Source: Tachypleus tridentatus (Eukaryota > Arthropoda > Merostomata > Xiphosura > Limulidae). From it: a stretch of DNA of 64,000 nucleotides. The stretch lies in contig NC_134830.1 in the NCBI RefSeq assembly GCF_004210375.1, positions 70,472,326 through 70,536,325 on the forward strand, in the 5' to 3' direction. Shown in pieces: positions 48,351 through 58,371 of this stretch. The notes under the pieces were generated by a model, which saw only the letters and a list, made by a program, of their open reading frames with translations, was not told the origin of the DNA and ran no database searches. Made by a program: the position numbers and the translations under genes. Each line of letters begins with the position of its first letter. Position 1 is the stretch's first letter.

Positions 48351-49439
48351 TACAAACTTTTTCTTGTAATGCTGCGTATGAAAGGAAAACTGATTCTTAT
48401 GTTCGATTAAAATGAATATGATAGCTTAAAACATGTATCACCACTATACAACAAAGCCTTCTTAATAAAGTTACTATTAAAAATATTCTTAATACCGCCT
48501 ATATTCCTTAAATATTAGAACTTTTATTTTTATTATAATTAGAATGATTTATTGGGGAATACTTTAGATGTTGTTCGATTTAATCATAAAAAATTACGAT
48601 TTTTGTAGTTTGAGTTAAAATTCGGGTTCAAAAATATATGTGAAAGGAAGCTTTTAATGGTTGGTATTTCTATAATATGTAAAGAATATCTTTTAAAAGT
48701 TCGTGTTATTGGTGTTTCTGTGATATACAAATATCTAAAACAGGCTTATGTTACTAAGGATTCGATAATTAATTTGAGCTTGATTGAATTTCTTTTCGTA
48801 TTTCGAAAGTATTTCAAGCTATGCTAAACATTCTAGGTAACGGCAGATAAAGCTGACTGCAACTTGTATATTTTCATGTCACACATACACTACTGATCTG
48901 CATGCTTTCCATAATCAACGAAGACAACAATTTTCAGCATTTTTCCCAGTCCAGTGTCACAGAAATCCATAGTCAGTGAGTCTGGTGACTTGCCCGGTAT
49001 CTATCTCATGTAGAATAATTAACATGAATGACTGTTACATTATCCAGCTATTTGAACGGATATGCCGTGGAAGCAATTTATGCACACGTAACTTGACTAA
49101 GTAACGTATTATTCTTTACAACATGTGGACTGTTTTTGGCACTGAATTTTGTGTTCGTGGTTCTCTCCTGTTATCAAACGCCGCAGTTTGCTGATCAAAG
49201 CTGAGGAAAGACTTATGACAGGGTTCTTTCTGAATAGTTCTGCTTTCCTAAGATGACCCATATTCCTTTGTTTTCCAGTGTCATATATGTACAATGGATA
49301 TTCTTATCTTTGAAATTTTAAATTTCTAAATTCTAATTCTGAATATTCTGCGTCTGAAAGGGGTGCTACCTCACATTCTCAATTTTAAGGTTTGGCGGCA
49401 ATAAAGAACTTATATACGCCAAGCAACGTCGAAATCTGT

Positions 49440-49648
49440 GATTTATGGTTTGGAGGTTAAGGGAGCTCTACTTTGAGAACTGTGGATCACGAGATCGAAA
49501 CCTTTCTTAATTTACTTGTCTTTTCAGCCATGGGGCTATTAAATGTAAGTTCCATCCCACTATGCAGTGTTAGTGAAAACAACAAAGTTGATGTTAACTA
49601 GCTGCCTTCGTTTTAGTCTATCGTTTCAAAATTATGGACGGCTACAAC
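49440..49648 (+). repeat. SINE-A copy, very old
   Basis: Faint head and body (TTTTCAGCCATGGGGCTATT; CTAGCTGCCTTCGTTTTAGTC; ATTATGGACGGCTA). Confidence 0.55.
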
Positions 49649-49980
49649 TTGATTGTTTTGAATTTCACGCAAAACTACACTAGGGATATCTGCGCTAGCC
49701 GTCCCTGATTTAGTAGTGTAAAACTAGAGGGAAGAAAATTAGTCATCACCACTCACCATAAACTCTTTGGCTACTTTTTACCAGCGAATAGTGGGATTGA
49801 TTGTAGCATTATAAGCTCCTCTAGGCTGTAACTGTGAGTATGTTTGGTGTGACAAGGATTCGAACCTGCGACTCTCAGAATACGGATACAACAGATATCT
49901 CTTTGGTAGCGCCCCCTAGTCGCACAGCGGTATGTCTGCGGACTTACATCGCTTGTGTAGCTTTGTGCTTATCTCCAAAC
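49649..49980. repeat. SINE A/B composite, second copy
   Basis: Minus-strand SINE-A (49649 to about 49855), then the variant head GATTCGAACCTGCGACTCTC AGAATACGG, then CTAGTCGCACAGCGGTATGT, a plus-strand SINE-B with an internal deletion, ending TGTGTAGCTTTGTGCTTA. It shares about 90 bp across the junction with 48182-48270. Confidence 0.85.
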
Positions 49981-50194
49981 AAATAAACACTCTCGAGTAG
50001 TCTGGCGCAAACTTCAAAAACAACAACCACGACTTTATATTAACTTTTGCTTCAACGTGGCTTATTGATTTGCATATTCAAAGTCGTTTTAATATAACAA
50101 TTCAATAATAAGTATGAATTACAAAACTGAATGACTGTTCTTATAAGTATTTATAAAGAATAAAAAGTATGTTGAAAGACTTTTGATAATTTAC

Positions 50195-50325
50195 CCCAAA
50201 CTCCAAATGATGGTTTTTGGTAAAAACTGTTGTATATGAATACTGGCATTTCTGTCATCATCAGGAAATCACTAATGGCGAGATTAACAACGAGTATATT
50301 TGATGGTCTTCTTAAGGCTTTGGTC
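50195..50325 (-). CDS. Opsin exon 2 (loop 1 and TM2)
   Basis: Encodes residues 92 (part) to 136 (part), 131 nt. It starts after TTGTTTTTAG and ends TTTGGAGTTTGGG before GTAAAT. It reads TKALRRPSNILVVNLAISDF LMMTEMPVFIYNSF, matching the loop 1 and TM2 of arthropod r-opsins, with the TM2 Asp (D111). Residue 117 is Glu in LMMTEMP; UV-sensing arthropod opsins I recall have Lys in this place (LMMxKMP), so this receptor is probably not a standard UV opsin, which is inference. The phase 2 entry and phase 1 exit fit the neighbouring exons exactly. Confidence 0.95.
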
Positions 50326-50396
50326 CTAAAAACAAGAAGAATAAAAATATAAGAACGAGGTACTAAATTTGGTAACAATGTATTCTTATAAACATA

Positions 50397-51150
50397 CAGT
50401 CATGTGAAAAAGTTAGGACACCCTATGAAAGCCTATGTATTTGTCTAACATTTTTGGATATATAGATATTTAATCTCAATTTCAACAATACTGAGAGATT
50501 ATATAAATATAACTAAACAATTACAACTGAAGAAAAGATGTTTCAAGATCTTCTGTAAATGTAGTTCTACAAAAATGCATATTCTAACTGAGGAGAAAGT
50601 CAGGACACCCTTCCCCCTTATAGTTTGTGTTACCCTCTTTGGCTAAAATAACTGCAGTGAGATGCTTCTTGTAGCCATCTATCAGTCTCTGACATCGGTC
50701 AGAAGAAAGTTTGCCCGCCCCACTCCTCAATGCAGAATTCTGTCAGCTGTGAGATGTTTGAGGAGTTTCTTGCATGTACAGCCCGTTTCAAGTCACCCCA
50801 CAGCAACTCAACGGGATTAAGATCTGGGCTTTGACTCGGCCATCCCAGGACTCTCCATTTCTTAGTTTTCAGCCAGTCCTTGGTGAATTTACTGGGATGT
50901 TTTGGGTCATTGTTGTGTTGCAGGGTCCAATTCCGTTTCAGCTTTAATGTTCCTACAGATGGTCTCACATGATCCTCAAGCACCCTCTGATACACAGTAA
51001 CAGTAGAATCTATGGTGGATTCTATGATTGTGAGCTGTCCAGGTCCTGCTGCTGTCAAGCAGCCCCAAATCATGACACTTTCACCTTCATGCTTCACAGT
51101 TGGTATGAGGTCCTCTGTTCTGGTGTCCAAATAATTCAATTGTTAAATTC
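50397..51150 (-). pseudogene. Tc1-like transposase relic, vertebrate-style
   Basis: The minus strand reads from about 51139: MNYLDTRTEDLIPTVKHEGE, SVMIWGCLTAAGPGQLTIIE, LQHNNDPKHPSKFTKDWLKT, WPSQSPDLNPVELLWGDLKR AVHARNSS. This is the C-terminal two thirds of a Tc1 transposase. The second catalytic Asp motif (usually QDNDPKH) reads HNNDPKH, so the acidic residue is Asn, while the Glu in NPVELLW is kept. A terminus lies at 50397 next to TA (CAGTCATGTGAAAAAGTTAG). The 5' half of the element, with the DNA-binding domain and other terminus, is missing. The style is very close to Tc1 elements I recall from fishes and lampreys. Confidence 0.9.
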
Positions 51151-51173
51151 ACTTAAACCTACTTGACAATTAT

Positions 51174-51390
51174 TTGCGCTAACGGTACCTAATTTATAAA
51201 TGATAAAGTAGAGGGAAGGCATGTTGCCAATACCATCCACCGCCAAATGTTAGTGTATTCTAGTAGTTTGATTAATCGTCACATTATAACTTTCTCGTTG
51301 CTGAAAGGAGAAAAGTGTTTGATGATGAAATTCGAACTCGTAACCAGCAGATTGCAAATCGAGTGATGTCATTCAAGTCATGCCAGACAA
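51174..51390 (-). repeat. SINE-A copy, old
   Basis: In plus orientation GAGGGAAGGCATGTTGCCAA, CACATTATAACTTTCTCGTT, GAAATTCGAACTCGTAACCA; head end TCAAGTCATGCCAG. Confidence 0.65.
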
Positions 51391-51650
51391 TTTGTTTGTT
51401 TAATTTTGTTTTGAAGTTATGCGCAAAGCTATGTTATAACTATCTACGCATATTCTAATTTTGAACTAAGACTTGATAGGAGGTGCTTCTTAGCGGCACC
51501 CATCGCCAACTCTTTGTCTGCTCTTGTCTCACTAAATAGTGACATTTCACTGTCACTGGTTCTCGCAGTTTTAATACGGCAGTTATACGGTAAAAGGACG
51601 CGTACCATAAACCTCATAGTTCGGTCATGATAACCACTATATTACTCCAG
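51391..51650 (-). repeat. SINE-A copy, old
   Basis: Follows the previous copy directly: ATGCGCAAAGCTATG (tail side), CACCCATCGCCAACTCTTTG (body) and a decayed head with CGGTCATGATAACCAC. Confidence 0.55.
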
Positions 51651-51769
51651 ATTAAGGGTTTGAACATTGAAATTTAGAAACACAATAGAATTTACGTGGT
51701 TAGTTCACAGAACGACAAGTACATTTAGCGTTACATTTAATCATAATATCGGGTAGTGGGCTGGTTTTC

Positions 51770-51972
51770 CATCACTATACAAACTCGTTTCTTCAGCCTG
51801 GGGACGTTATAGTGTTACTATCAGTCATATAGTTCGATTAGAGTAGACTAAGAGTCTGCGGTGGTTGGTGTTGACAAAGTGCATTTATTCTAGCATATCA
51901 CGTTTAAATAACAGACCACTAATGCAGATAACCAAAGAGCAGCTTCGCGTGGAACTCAACAAAATTAACAAA
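51770..51972 (+). repeat. SINE-A copy, head lost, old
   Basis: CTTCAGCCTGGGGACGTTAT, AGAGTCTGCGGTGGTTGGTG, CTAATGCAGATAACC, ending AACAAAATTAACAAA. Confidence 0.6.
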
Positions 51973-52002
51973 TATATATTAACGACATACATAAATCAAG
52001 TA

Positions 52003-52019
52003 AATATATATATATATAT
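52003..52019. repeat. (AT)n microsatellite
   Basis: Short AT run directly before a SINE-C copy, as also seen at 8626. Confidence 0.9.
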
Positions 52020-52140
52020 ACACCTTCTACTAGTACAGCGGTAAGTCTACGGATTTACAAGCTAGAATCAGGGGCTCCTCGGTGGGCTTAGCAGATAGTC
52101 CGATGTGGCTTTGCTATAAGAAAAAAAACACACACATACA
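52020..52140 (+). repeat. SINE-C copy
   Basis: Head CTAGTACAGCGGTAAGTCTA, shortened box B region, tail GCAGATAGTCCGATGTGGCT TTGCTATAAG and an (AC)n end. Confidence 0.85.
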
Positions 52141-53287
52141 TATATGTACTGTTCTGAATATCTTCACCGACACATAAAAAAATCATCTAATTTTTCAGGT
52201 TACAGTAATTCCCTTTGTTATCAAATGCAATAACCAGAAACTTACACACTAAAATTTCAATTGTATGGCACATTATGCGCTCATAGCTAAAAGAGACCAA
52301 GCCAAATACGTTACTTGGATTCATAGGTACTCCTTAATTTTGATCTAGTTATCAGAGAGAGTAGAGCAAAAGAACATCCGACTCATTGATTCGTATAAAA
52401 AGATTGATTGGCACTTTAGATAACACACCCATTGGTCATATAAATAACTTGATTGATACGCTAAATAACACACCCGCTGCTAAATGTTTAGGACATGTTT
52501 AACCGCATTACTTCTTGTATTCTAACCGTTTCGAAGAGCAGCCCAACATGCTAACCATTCGATCAAAATAAAACAAATCATGTAAACAGAGTACCGCCAA
52601 TCGCTTAATAGACTTCAGAAATCAATAATAGAAGGTGGTAAAATATGTTGATAATATTTATGAAAATGTTTATAACTTGAGGATAAAACGATATACAACA
52701 AAAAGAAGCTATAGCTAATCACATTAAGTATCTGCAAAATAAACCGCATTAAGAAGGTATATTTTGTTGGTAAATATTATACTGTAATTAAAGCGAATAG
52801 ACAGTTCAAGAAAAAGGTTTTGACATCCGGAAGAATTGCGAGTGTTAAATGTATTGGAATACTGTTACCATTTTTTAAAATAATATTTTACCTTGTGACT
52901 TATCTTACACGGTGGTCTCAGTATCCATTTCTTAAACTGTCAAAGTACGAAGATTCGTTGTCTCTTTTTACCCTCACTATAAGTATAAGCAGAAAGGCTA
53001 ATAAGCACAATACACATCTGTATTTAAGATCCAGGACAAAAGTTAAAGAAGTACATGAGTATTTCGAGGCCTTTGTTAAATGTTGTAGCTGTATGTTGTT
53101 TGACTTTCAGCTGCGTGTTGCAATAATCCCATTGTGCGTAAATTCATTTGTGAATTTATTTGTGTGTCTACAAACTCGTCTCAAGTTTTGAAGATAGCAG
53201 GACGAAAATTTGGAGGAGGACTCGAGGTGGCCTGGAGGTGTCTTTATGTGTGTGACGTATTCCACCTACAACTGGAGTATCAAGACT

Positions 53288-53407
53288 TTTATATGCAAAA
53301 ACGGCTCGTTTGGGTTGAGAAAATATTTTACATAGAAGAGCGAACAACGTTTCGACCTTCTATGTAAAATATTTTCTCAACCCAAACGAGCCGTTTTTGC
53401 ATATAAA
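53288..53407. repeat. Perfect inverted repeat, 51-bp arms
   Basis: 53288-53338 is the exact reverse complement of 53357-53407 (core TATGCAAAAACGGCTCGTTT). The 18-nt loop 53339-53356 contains CGAACAACGTTTCGAC, the same word that forms the stem of the hairpin at 44871-44894. It is followed by CAAGTGGGTTTCTCGACATC. Confidence 0.95.
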
Positions 53408-53489
53408 TTTCTGAACAAGTGGGTTTCTCGACATCACTGGAGTATCAAGACAGCTAAAACGCCTCAAGAAGGTCGTTCTGGTATGCTTT

Positions 53490-53720
53490 GGTCCTAAGAG
53501 CAAATTCACAAAGTTGCTGATACCGAATCTGGCTTCAGGTTTTGTGTTCCTTTTCCTCTTTCTAGTCCTTGGGGCGCCATGTTTGAAACTGTGTTCATAC
53601 TTCCATTCATAACGGACTAAACGTGCAATATGTGCTCAGATACCACGAGCGTGTGTCCTGCTGACGTTTTCCTTTGGGTAGCTATGAAAGTAATTGGAGA
53701 TAATGGAAGATTTTTATATT
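53490..53720. repeat. Local duplication, copy 1
   Basis: Words such as GGTCCTAAGAG, CGAATCTGGCTTCAGGTTTT GTGTT, CCTTGGGGCG and TATGAAAGTAATTGGAGATA ATGGA recur in the same order at 54245-54425 with many differences. Confidence 0.5.
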
Positions 53721-54090
53721 TGTACTTGGAGTTATGTAAATCATGAGTAGACTTGTGATCTTCGTAGTATAGAGTGAGTATTTTACAAAATGTTACCAAT
53801 GTGTGTATCACTTTTCTATGAGAAAATAACTGAGCAGTTACAGAGAGAATTGAGATTGTTAGTCACTGCTCAAAGCGAAAGACGTTCAACAAAATTGTCA
53901 AAGTCTAATTCCACTTATGAATTAACTTATATTAATTCACATTGTGTATGTGCTAAATTGTTTCTCCGAAAACTTGTTTCACAGCTTTAGAGCTAACAAG
54001 AATAAACTTGGCAGGTAGACTCATGGTGGACGTGTGGTATCCTTATCTATATTGTATCGTCAATCACAAGGAACAGAATTAAACGCCACA

Positions 54091-54217
54091 GGGTGTGTGT
54101 GTGTGTGTTTCCTATAGCAAAACCACATCGGGTCATCTGCTGAGCTTACCGAAGGGAATCGAACCCCTGATTTTAGCGTTGTAAATCCGTAGACTTACCG
54201 CTGGACTAGCGGTGGGC
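54091..54217 (-). mobile_element. SINE-C copy with a perfect 10-bp target duplication
   Basis: A complete minus-strand SINE-C (TTTCCTATAGCAAAACCACATCG on the tail side, GGGAATCGAACCCCTGATTT box B, head ending at GGTGGG). AAACGCCACA is present on both sides (54081-54090 and 54218-54227), proof of insertion by retroposition and of recent age. Confidence 0.95.
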
Positions 54218-54244
54218 AAACGCCACACGAAAATCACCCAGACA

Positions 54245-54425
54245 CAATGAGATCCTAAGAGAAGACTTGAAAAGCGTTGAACGCGAATCTGGCGTCATAT
54301 TTCGTGTTTTTATGTCTTTTAGGATCCTTAGCCCTTTTTCAAATTTGCGTTGAGATTATATATCATGTTCGAGTTTTGAAGTGTCTATAAAAATAACTGG
54401 AATAATGGAGGAACTTTACCGATAC
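54245..54425. repeat. Local duplication, copy 2
   Basis: Partner of 53490-53720: GATCCTAAGAGAAG, CGAATCTGGCGTCATATTTC GTGTTT, GGATCCTTAGCCC and TATAAAAATAACTGGAATAA TGGAGG. Confidence 0.5.
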
Positions 54426-54998
54426 TTTGTGTCTGTATGGGATTTTGAACCTGCAAGTGTAGCATGTGTAATTTATGCTAGTTAAAACAAAACACATGAC
54501 GGATCTACTTCTTGATAGGTTTGCTGTAAGACATATTAAAATATTTGCAGAATGAACCCAATATTAGAGGAATACTAAACTTTTTATAATGTCTCATACT
54601 AGTATAATAACAAATGTTATATATCATAATTTGTCTCGTACGAGTCTCCAATTTCTAAAGTTACCTACGTTACGTATTACGATTTCAAATAGCCTGAAAC
54701 TCTAATTTTAACTCAGAAGTTATGTGAATTTCGAGATCTATCAAATTTATATTTGTCAACAAGATTGAAACACACAATTTTCTTTCTCAACACAAGTACG
54801 TTCTAACATAAAAGCAACAATACAGTCTATAATAACGATTATTACAAATAGTTATTATAAATAATGATTTATATACAAAAGTTTTACAAACTTATGAACT
54901 ATACTGAGTCTTCATATGATCTGGAACTGAATCTTTTCATAACAGCAAAAAGTTTTAAAGTAGCGAACAAATCATTGATCTAATAATAGTCTACTTAC

Positions 54999-55273
54999 GA
55001 GAAAACGAGGCAGATTAGCAAGAGATTTCCTAAAACACCCGGGACCATTATCAAGGTATATACTGCTCCTAATACTTGATGAGCTTCCTTTGTTGGTGGT
55101 GGAAACTGAAGCCAAAGGTCTGGGACAATCTCAAAAATTTCCGGGGACAAGAACTCTCTCCACTGGTCAACTGGCCTTTTTTGTGTCAAGTCAGTTGAAA
55201 TGAAGTCCCCTGTTTCGCCTTTTTTTTCTAAACCACCGTCAATCCAGTTTGTTAGTACTGTAGAATCAGTCAT
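54999..55273 (-). CDS. Opsin exon 1 (N-terminus and TM1)
   Basis: Starts at ATG 55273 (MTDSTVLTNWIDGG), with an extracellular N-terminal part of about 66 residues that ends WLQFPPPTKEAHQ, the pattern found just before TM1 in arthropod r-opsins. TM1 reads VLGAVYTLIMVPGVLGNLLL with the conserved Asn. The exon ends TTTTCTC before a consensus GTAAGT donor, phase 2. I see no N-x-S/T sequon before TM1, which is unusual for an opsin. The ATG is the only in-frame Met before TM1. A further non-coding upstream exon is possible: a pyrimidine-rich tract followed by AAAAG lies just 5' of the ATG. Confidence 0.93.
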
Positions 55274-55864
55274 TATCGTGACTTTTATAATGGTTAGAAT
55301 AACGAATGTTATACAAATTAAAGAAAAAAAGCAAAACTAACTTGTGATTGAAACCAGAATTACAATTTCTTATGTAAAGTATTTTCTCGACGAAGATGCT
55401 TGTTCAAAGGCATTGTAAAAAAGAAAAAAAAATGTTTCCTTGCAAAGTGAGAAAATACAGCATCATAATTTGTATGAAACAAGACTTGCAAGCATCATTC
55501 TTTTCTATACTTGGCAACTGTTGCAATATACCTTGTAAGTCGTGTTACACGTTTCACTTTTCAATTGGTACATCACAGCCACGAAAGAGAACATCTCTTC
55601 AATTGAATGTTTAAGTGCTCACTACAACGGTTTTCGACACTTCACTGTTGCCTGTTTATTAACAGCGCTTAAAACACCTGGCGAGACATCAAGTTGTGAA
55701 CGTGCTTGGAAACTAATAGGAGCATAAACGCTATAAAAGGATCGCTGTGTTACTGGCATTTTTTAATACAATGAACAAGTGTAATGATAAAACAAGTAAA
55801 ATTACAAAGATGACTGGCAAGGCTAAAATTATTTTATTTACAAAAAATGTTCAGACGTTTCGAG
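55274..55864. other. Upstream flank of the opsin gene
   Basis: No sure promoter. TATAAAAG at 55732-55739 reads on the plus strand, the wrong way for the opsin. On the minus strand, TATAAAAG sits about 15 bp before the ATG, too close for a normal TATA box. Near 55371-55391 a word similar to the 53288-53407 hairpin arm (TATGTAAAGTATTTTCTCGAC) recurs. Confidence 0.4.
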
Positions 55865-55981
55865 TGTGTGGGCTTTTTTTATAGCAAACCCACAAAGGCT
55901 ATCTGCTGAGTCCACCGAGGGAAATCGAATCCCTGATTTTAGCGTTGTAAATTCGTAGATTTATCGATGTACCAGCGGAGT
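55865..55981 (-). repeat. SINE-C copy
   Basis: In plus orientation TTTTTTTATAGCAAACCCAC, GGCTATCTGCTGAGTCCACC, GAAATCGAATCCCTGATTTT and a head ending CCAGCGGAG. Near-duplicate words GACGTTTCGA and GACGTTTTGA flank it. Confidence 0.85.
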
Positions 55982-56086
55982 ACAGGACGTTTTGAATATC
56001 ACTGGTTAAAGAAGATGGAATTACTGTGTTCCAAAATGTCTGACACTTTTTCTTTTAAATAGAAATGTTTTTTGCTTTACCTGTTG

Positions 56087-56206
56087 TTATTTTGAAGTAA
56101 GCACAAAGCTACTCAATGAGCTATCTGTGCTCTGCCCACAACGGGTATTGAAACCCAGTTTTTAGCGTTGTAAGTCCTCAGGCATACACCGCTGAGCCAC
56201 TGGGAA
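56087..56206 (-). repeat. SINE-B copy, well preserved
   Basis: In plus orientation GAAGTAAGCACAAAGCTACT, ATCTGTGCTCTGCCCACAAC, GGGTATTGAAACCCAG and a head ending CTGAGCCACTGGG. GCTTTACC occurs on both sides, a likely target duplication. Confidence 0.9.
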
Positions 56207-57142
56207 CTCCGCTTTACCAGTCGTCTTCATCTATTTTATTTCCAGTGAACTTTATCTTTAAGTATAATTTTCTTATTAGAGTTTTATACTAGATACATAT
56301 TTTTGAGTAATCTTAACATTAAATTTCTACACTTTGTAGCATTTTTATTTTTGAAATCTTCTTTGATTATTTTGTCTTACTGTCAGACGACTTTTTCTAA
56401 AATTGAACTTATCACGGAGTCCAAAACATCTTCTGAAAATTGGGTGAAGAGCAAGAAGTTAACAAAAAATAGACTACAAATGAAATTTGTTAGTAATGTA
56501 ACATCTGAAAATGTTAATGATGATTTTACACAGCATTTAATCAAAACTGATCTTGAGTGTTGACTGACATAACAATATGTAACAGTTAGAGTTAAAAAAC
56601 ATTTTTTTTATAAATTGATAAATTAACAATAGGTAGTAGTCGTGAATAAAATATGAAGGGCCGGAACATGATCACTTATTATTATTTAGAAAGCTTAAGA
56701 TCTATTACAATAATACTCGGTTTTGTTTCTCCTGAGAATGTGTGCGCACTTTTCAAAAGATTGAAAGAAAAGGTGGTTGTAAATATACTTCACTAGAAAA
56801 ATTTCTGCAACAACATATATTAAAGATTATTAAAGACCTAACAGTAGGTTGTATAATAACATTATGAGTTTGTTTATTAATAGTATTAAGTACAGTAAAG
56901 TTTAGTCTTAACTAAATTAAAGCAAGAAACGTACACAGGTTACAGTATTAAGTCTTCTCTTTATCGAATATAAACTATATTTATTAAAGGCTTAACTAAT
57001 TTGACCACAAATGTTTTTTGGGTCTCAATATAATATGGAAGTTTTGTCTTTGTAAAATTATTTGTAAGTCTACGTAAGAATCTAGTTAATAGCTCATGTT
57101 TTTCTAGAACCTTTTACAATTTATATAATAATTAGGAAAAAA
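56207..57142. other. Spacer, nothing recognised
   Basis: A plus-strand open frame near 56303-56563 begins with a hydrophobic stretch but has no ATG at its start and no family match. I treat it as chance. Confidence 0.45.
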
Positions 57143-57424
57143 GTTAGTTAGTTAGTTAGTTTTGGAATTTCGCACAAAGCTACTCGAGGGCTATCTGTGC
57201 TAGCTGTCCCTAATTTAGCAGTGTAAGACTAGAGGGAAGGCAACCAGTCATCACCACCCACCGCCAAATCTTGGACTACTCTTTTACCAACGAATAGTGG
57301 GATTGAACGTAACATTATAACGCCCCCACGGCTGAAAGGGTGAGCATGTTTCGTGCGACGGGGATGCGAACCCGCGACCCTCAGATTACGAGTCGCACGC
57401 CTTAACACGATTGGCATGTCGGGC
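57143..57424 (-). repeat. SINE-A copy, well preserved
   Basis: A (TTAG)n run at 57143-57160 replaces the usual TTTG end. Body and head are clear (GGGATGCGAACCCGCGACCC; CAGATTACGAGTCGCACGCC; GGCATGTCGGGCC). Confidence 0.9.
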
Positions 57425-58371
57425 CGTAATACTTGAGGCTAATCACGTCGTTGCAGTCCATATTACAATATTACATCATGTTATACTTGACGACCATGTC
57501 TTCAGAACAGTCGTGCAGAGTAATTTCTTTTCATAAAGCGCCACCGTCAGATTGTCATGTTCAAAGTACATCTCTCCTTCCTGTGTACTTTCAATAATCT
57601 ATAATTTAGTATTAAACGACAACAGTTTCCCAAAGCTTATTTCAATAGTTCAATTGATCAGGTATTCAAAAATGCTCTATGTGAATGCTTGACGAGTAAG
57701 TCTTTGAACAGAATACCCACTTTATTCTCCACTTGCTTGTGTGAAGCGACGGTTGAAAAAATGTTGTGTATAAGTGACTTGTGTTGCTTTCCCAAAACGA
57801 GATTCTGCTTGATGTTGCATAATGTAAATAGGGGGAATGGTGGGTGGACTTTGACGTTGACTTGTGTGTTATTGGATTTTCACCTGTTATAAAACGCTAC
57901 ACTTTGCTTGACATGGCTGGGATATAGCTTTTTTTAAGGTCTTTTATGAGTGATCTTGGTACCCAATTTAACCCATGTTACCTTATTTTTCAAACGCATT
58001 AAGCACAGTATAGAAACATATCTCATTCTTGAACGATATAAGTACCTGATTTGAACTCATATTTATATTTTGCATCAGGAGGGATGTTACTCTTATCGCT
58101 GGCACCGTATGACTACAACTATTGGCAAGAAAATAGTAGAATAGTTATGTTATTATAACATATTTAAATGAAAGGGAAGAAAAGACAGAAAGACATTCAT
58201 TGAAGAAAAAACACAATTTTATAAATATATAGCGTAAATCCTAAACAACATTATCAATTATATTATTTATTGCATACACATCTATCGAAGTACAATAAAT
58301 ATGTGACGTAAAATTTTCTAAAAGAGCGAAATTAAAAAGTTATTTAACAGGTTAAAATCTTTCTCACCAGT
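57425..58371. other. Spacer, nothing recognised
   Basis: No repeat or exon recognised. Confidence 0.5.

Larger units (their letters stand above)
43429..50194 (-). other. Opsin intron 2
   Basis: 6766 bp, starting GTAAAT and ending CTCTTAG in gene orientation. It holds a SINE-A only about 68 bp from the exon 3 acceptor, a fold-back hairpin, the CACTA-like transposon relic with the heat-shock-type promoter, and several SINE-A/B pieces. The rest (43753-44825 and 47007-47629, 48351-49439) is AT-rich with no recognised feature. Confidence 0.9.
50326..54998 (-). other. Opsin intron 1
   Basis: 4673 bp, beginning with a consensus donor GTAAGT and ending TTTTTAG in gene orientation. It contains a Tc1 relic starting about 71 bp from the exon 2 acceptor, old SINE-A pieces, SINE-C copies, a 51-bp-stem hairpin and a diverged local duplication. 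The stretch 52141-53280 shows nothing I recognise. Confidence 0.9.

Noticed and set aside
52820-53191. 123-codon plus-strand open frame
   Set aside because: It lies in opsin intron 1, starts without an ATG, has low-complexity AT-driven composition and no family resemblance.
55732-55740. TATAAAAGG as opsin TATA box
   Set aside because: It reads on the plus strand while the opsin is on the minus strand, and it lies about 460 bp from the ATG.
56303-56563. Small secreted protein gene (hydrophobic N-terminus, 86 codons)
   Set aside because: There is no ATG at the start of the frame and no splice acceptor I trust; the hydrophobic stretch is expected from T-rich DNA.
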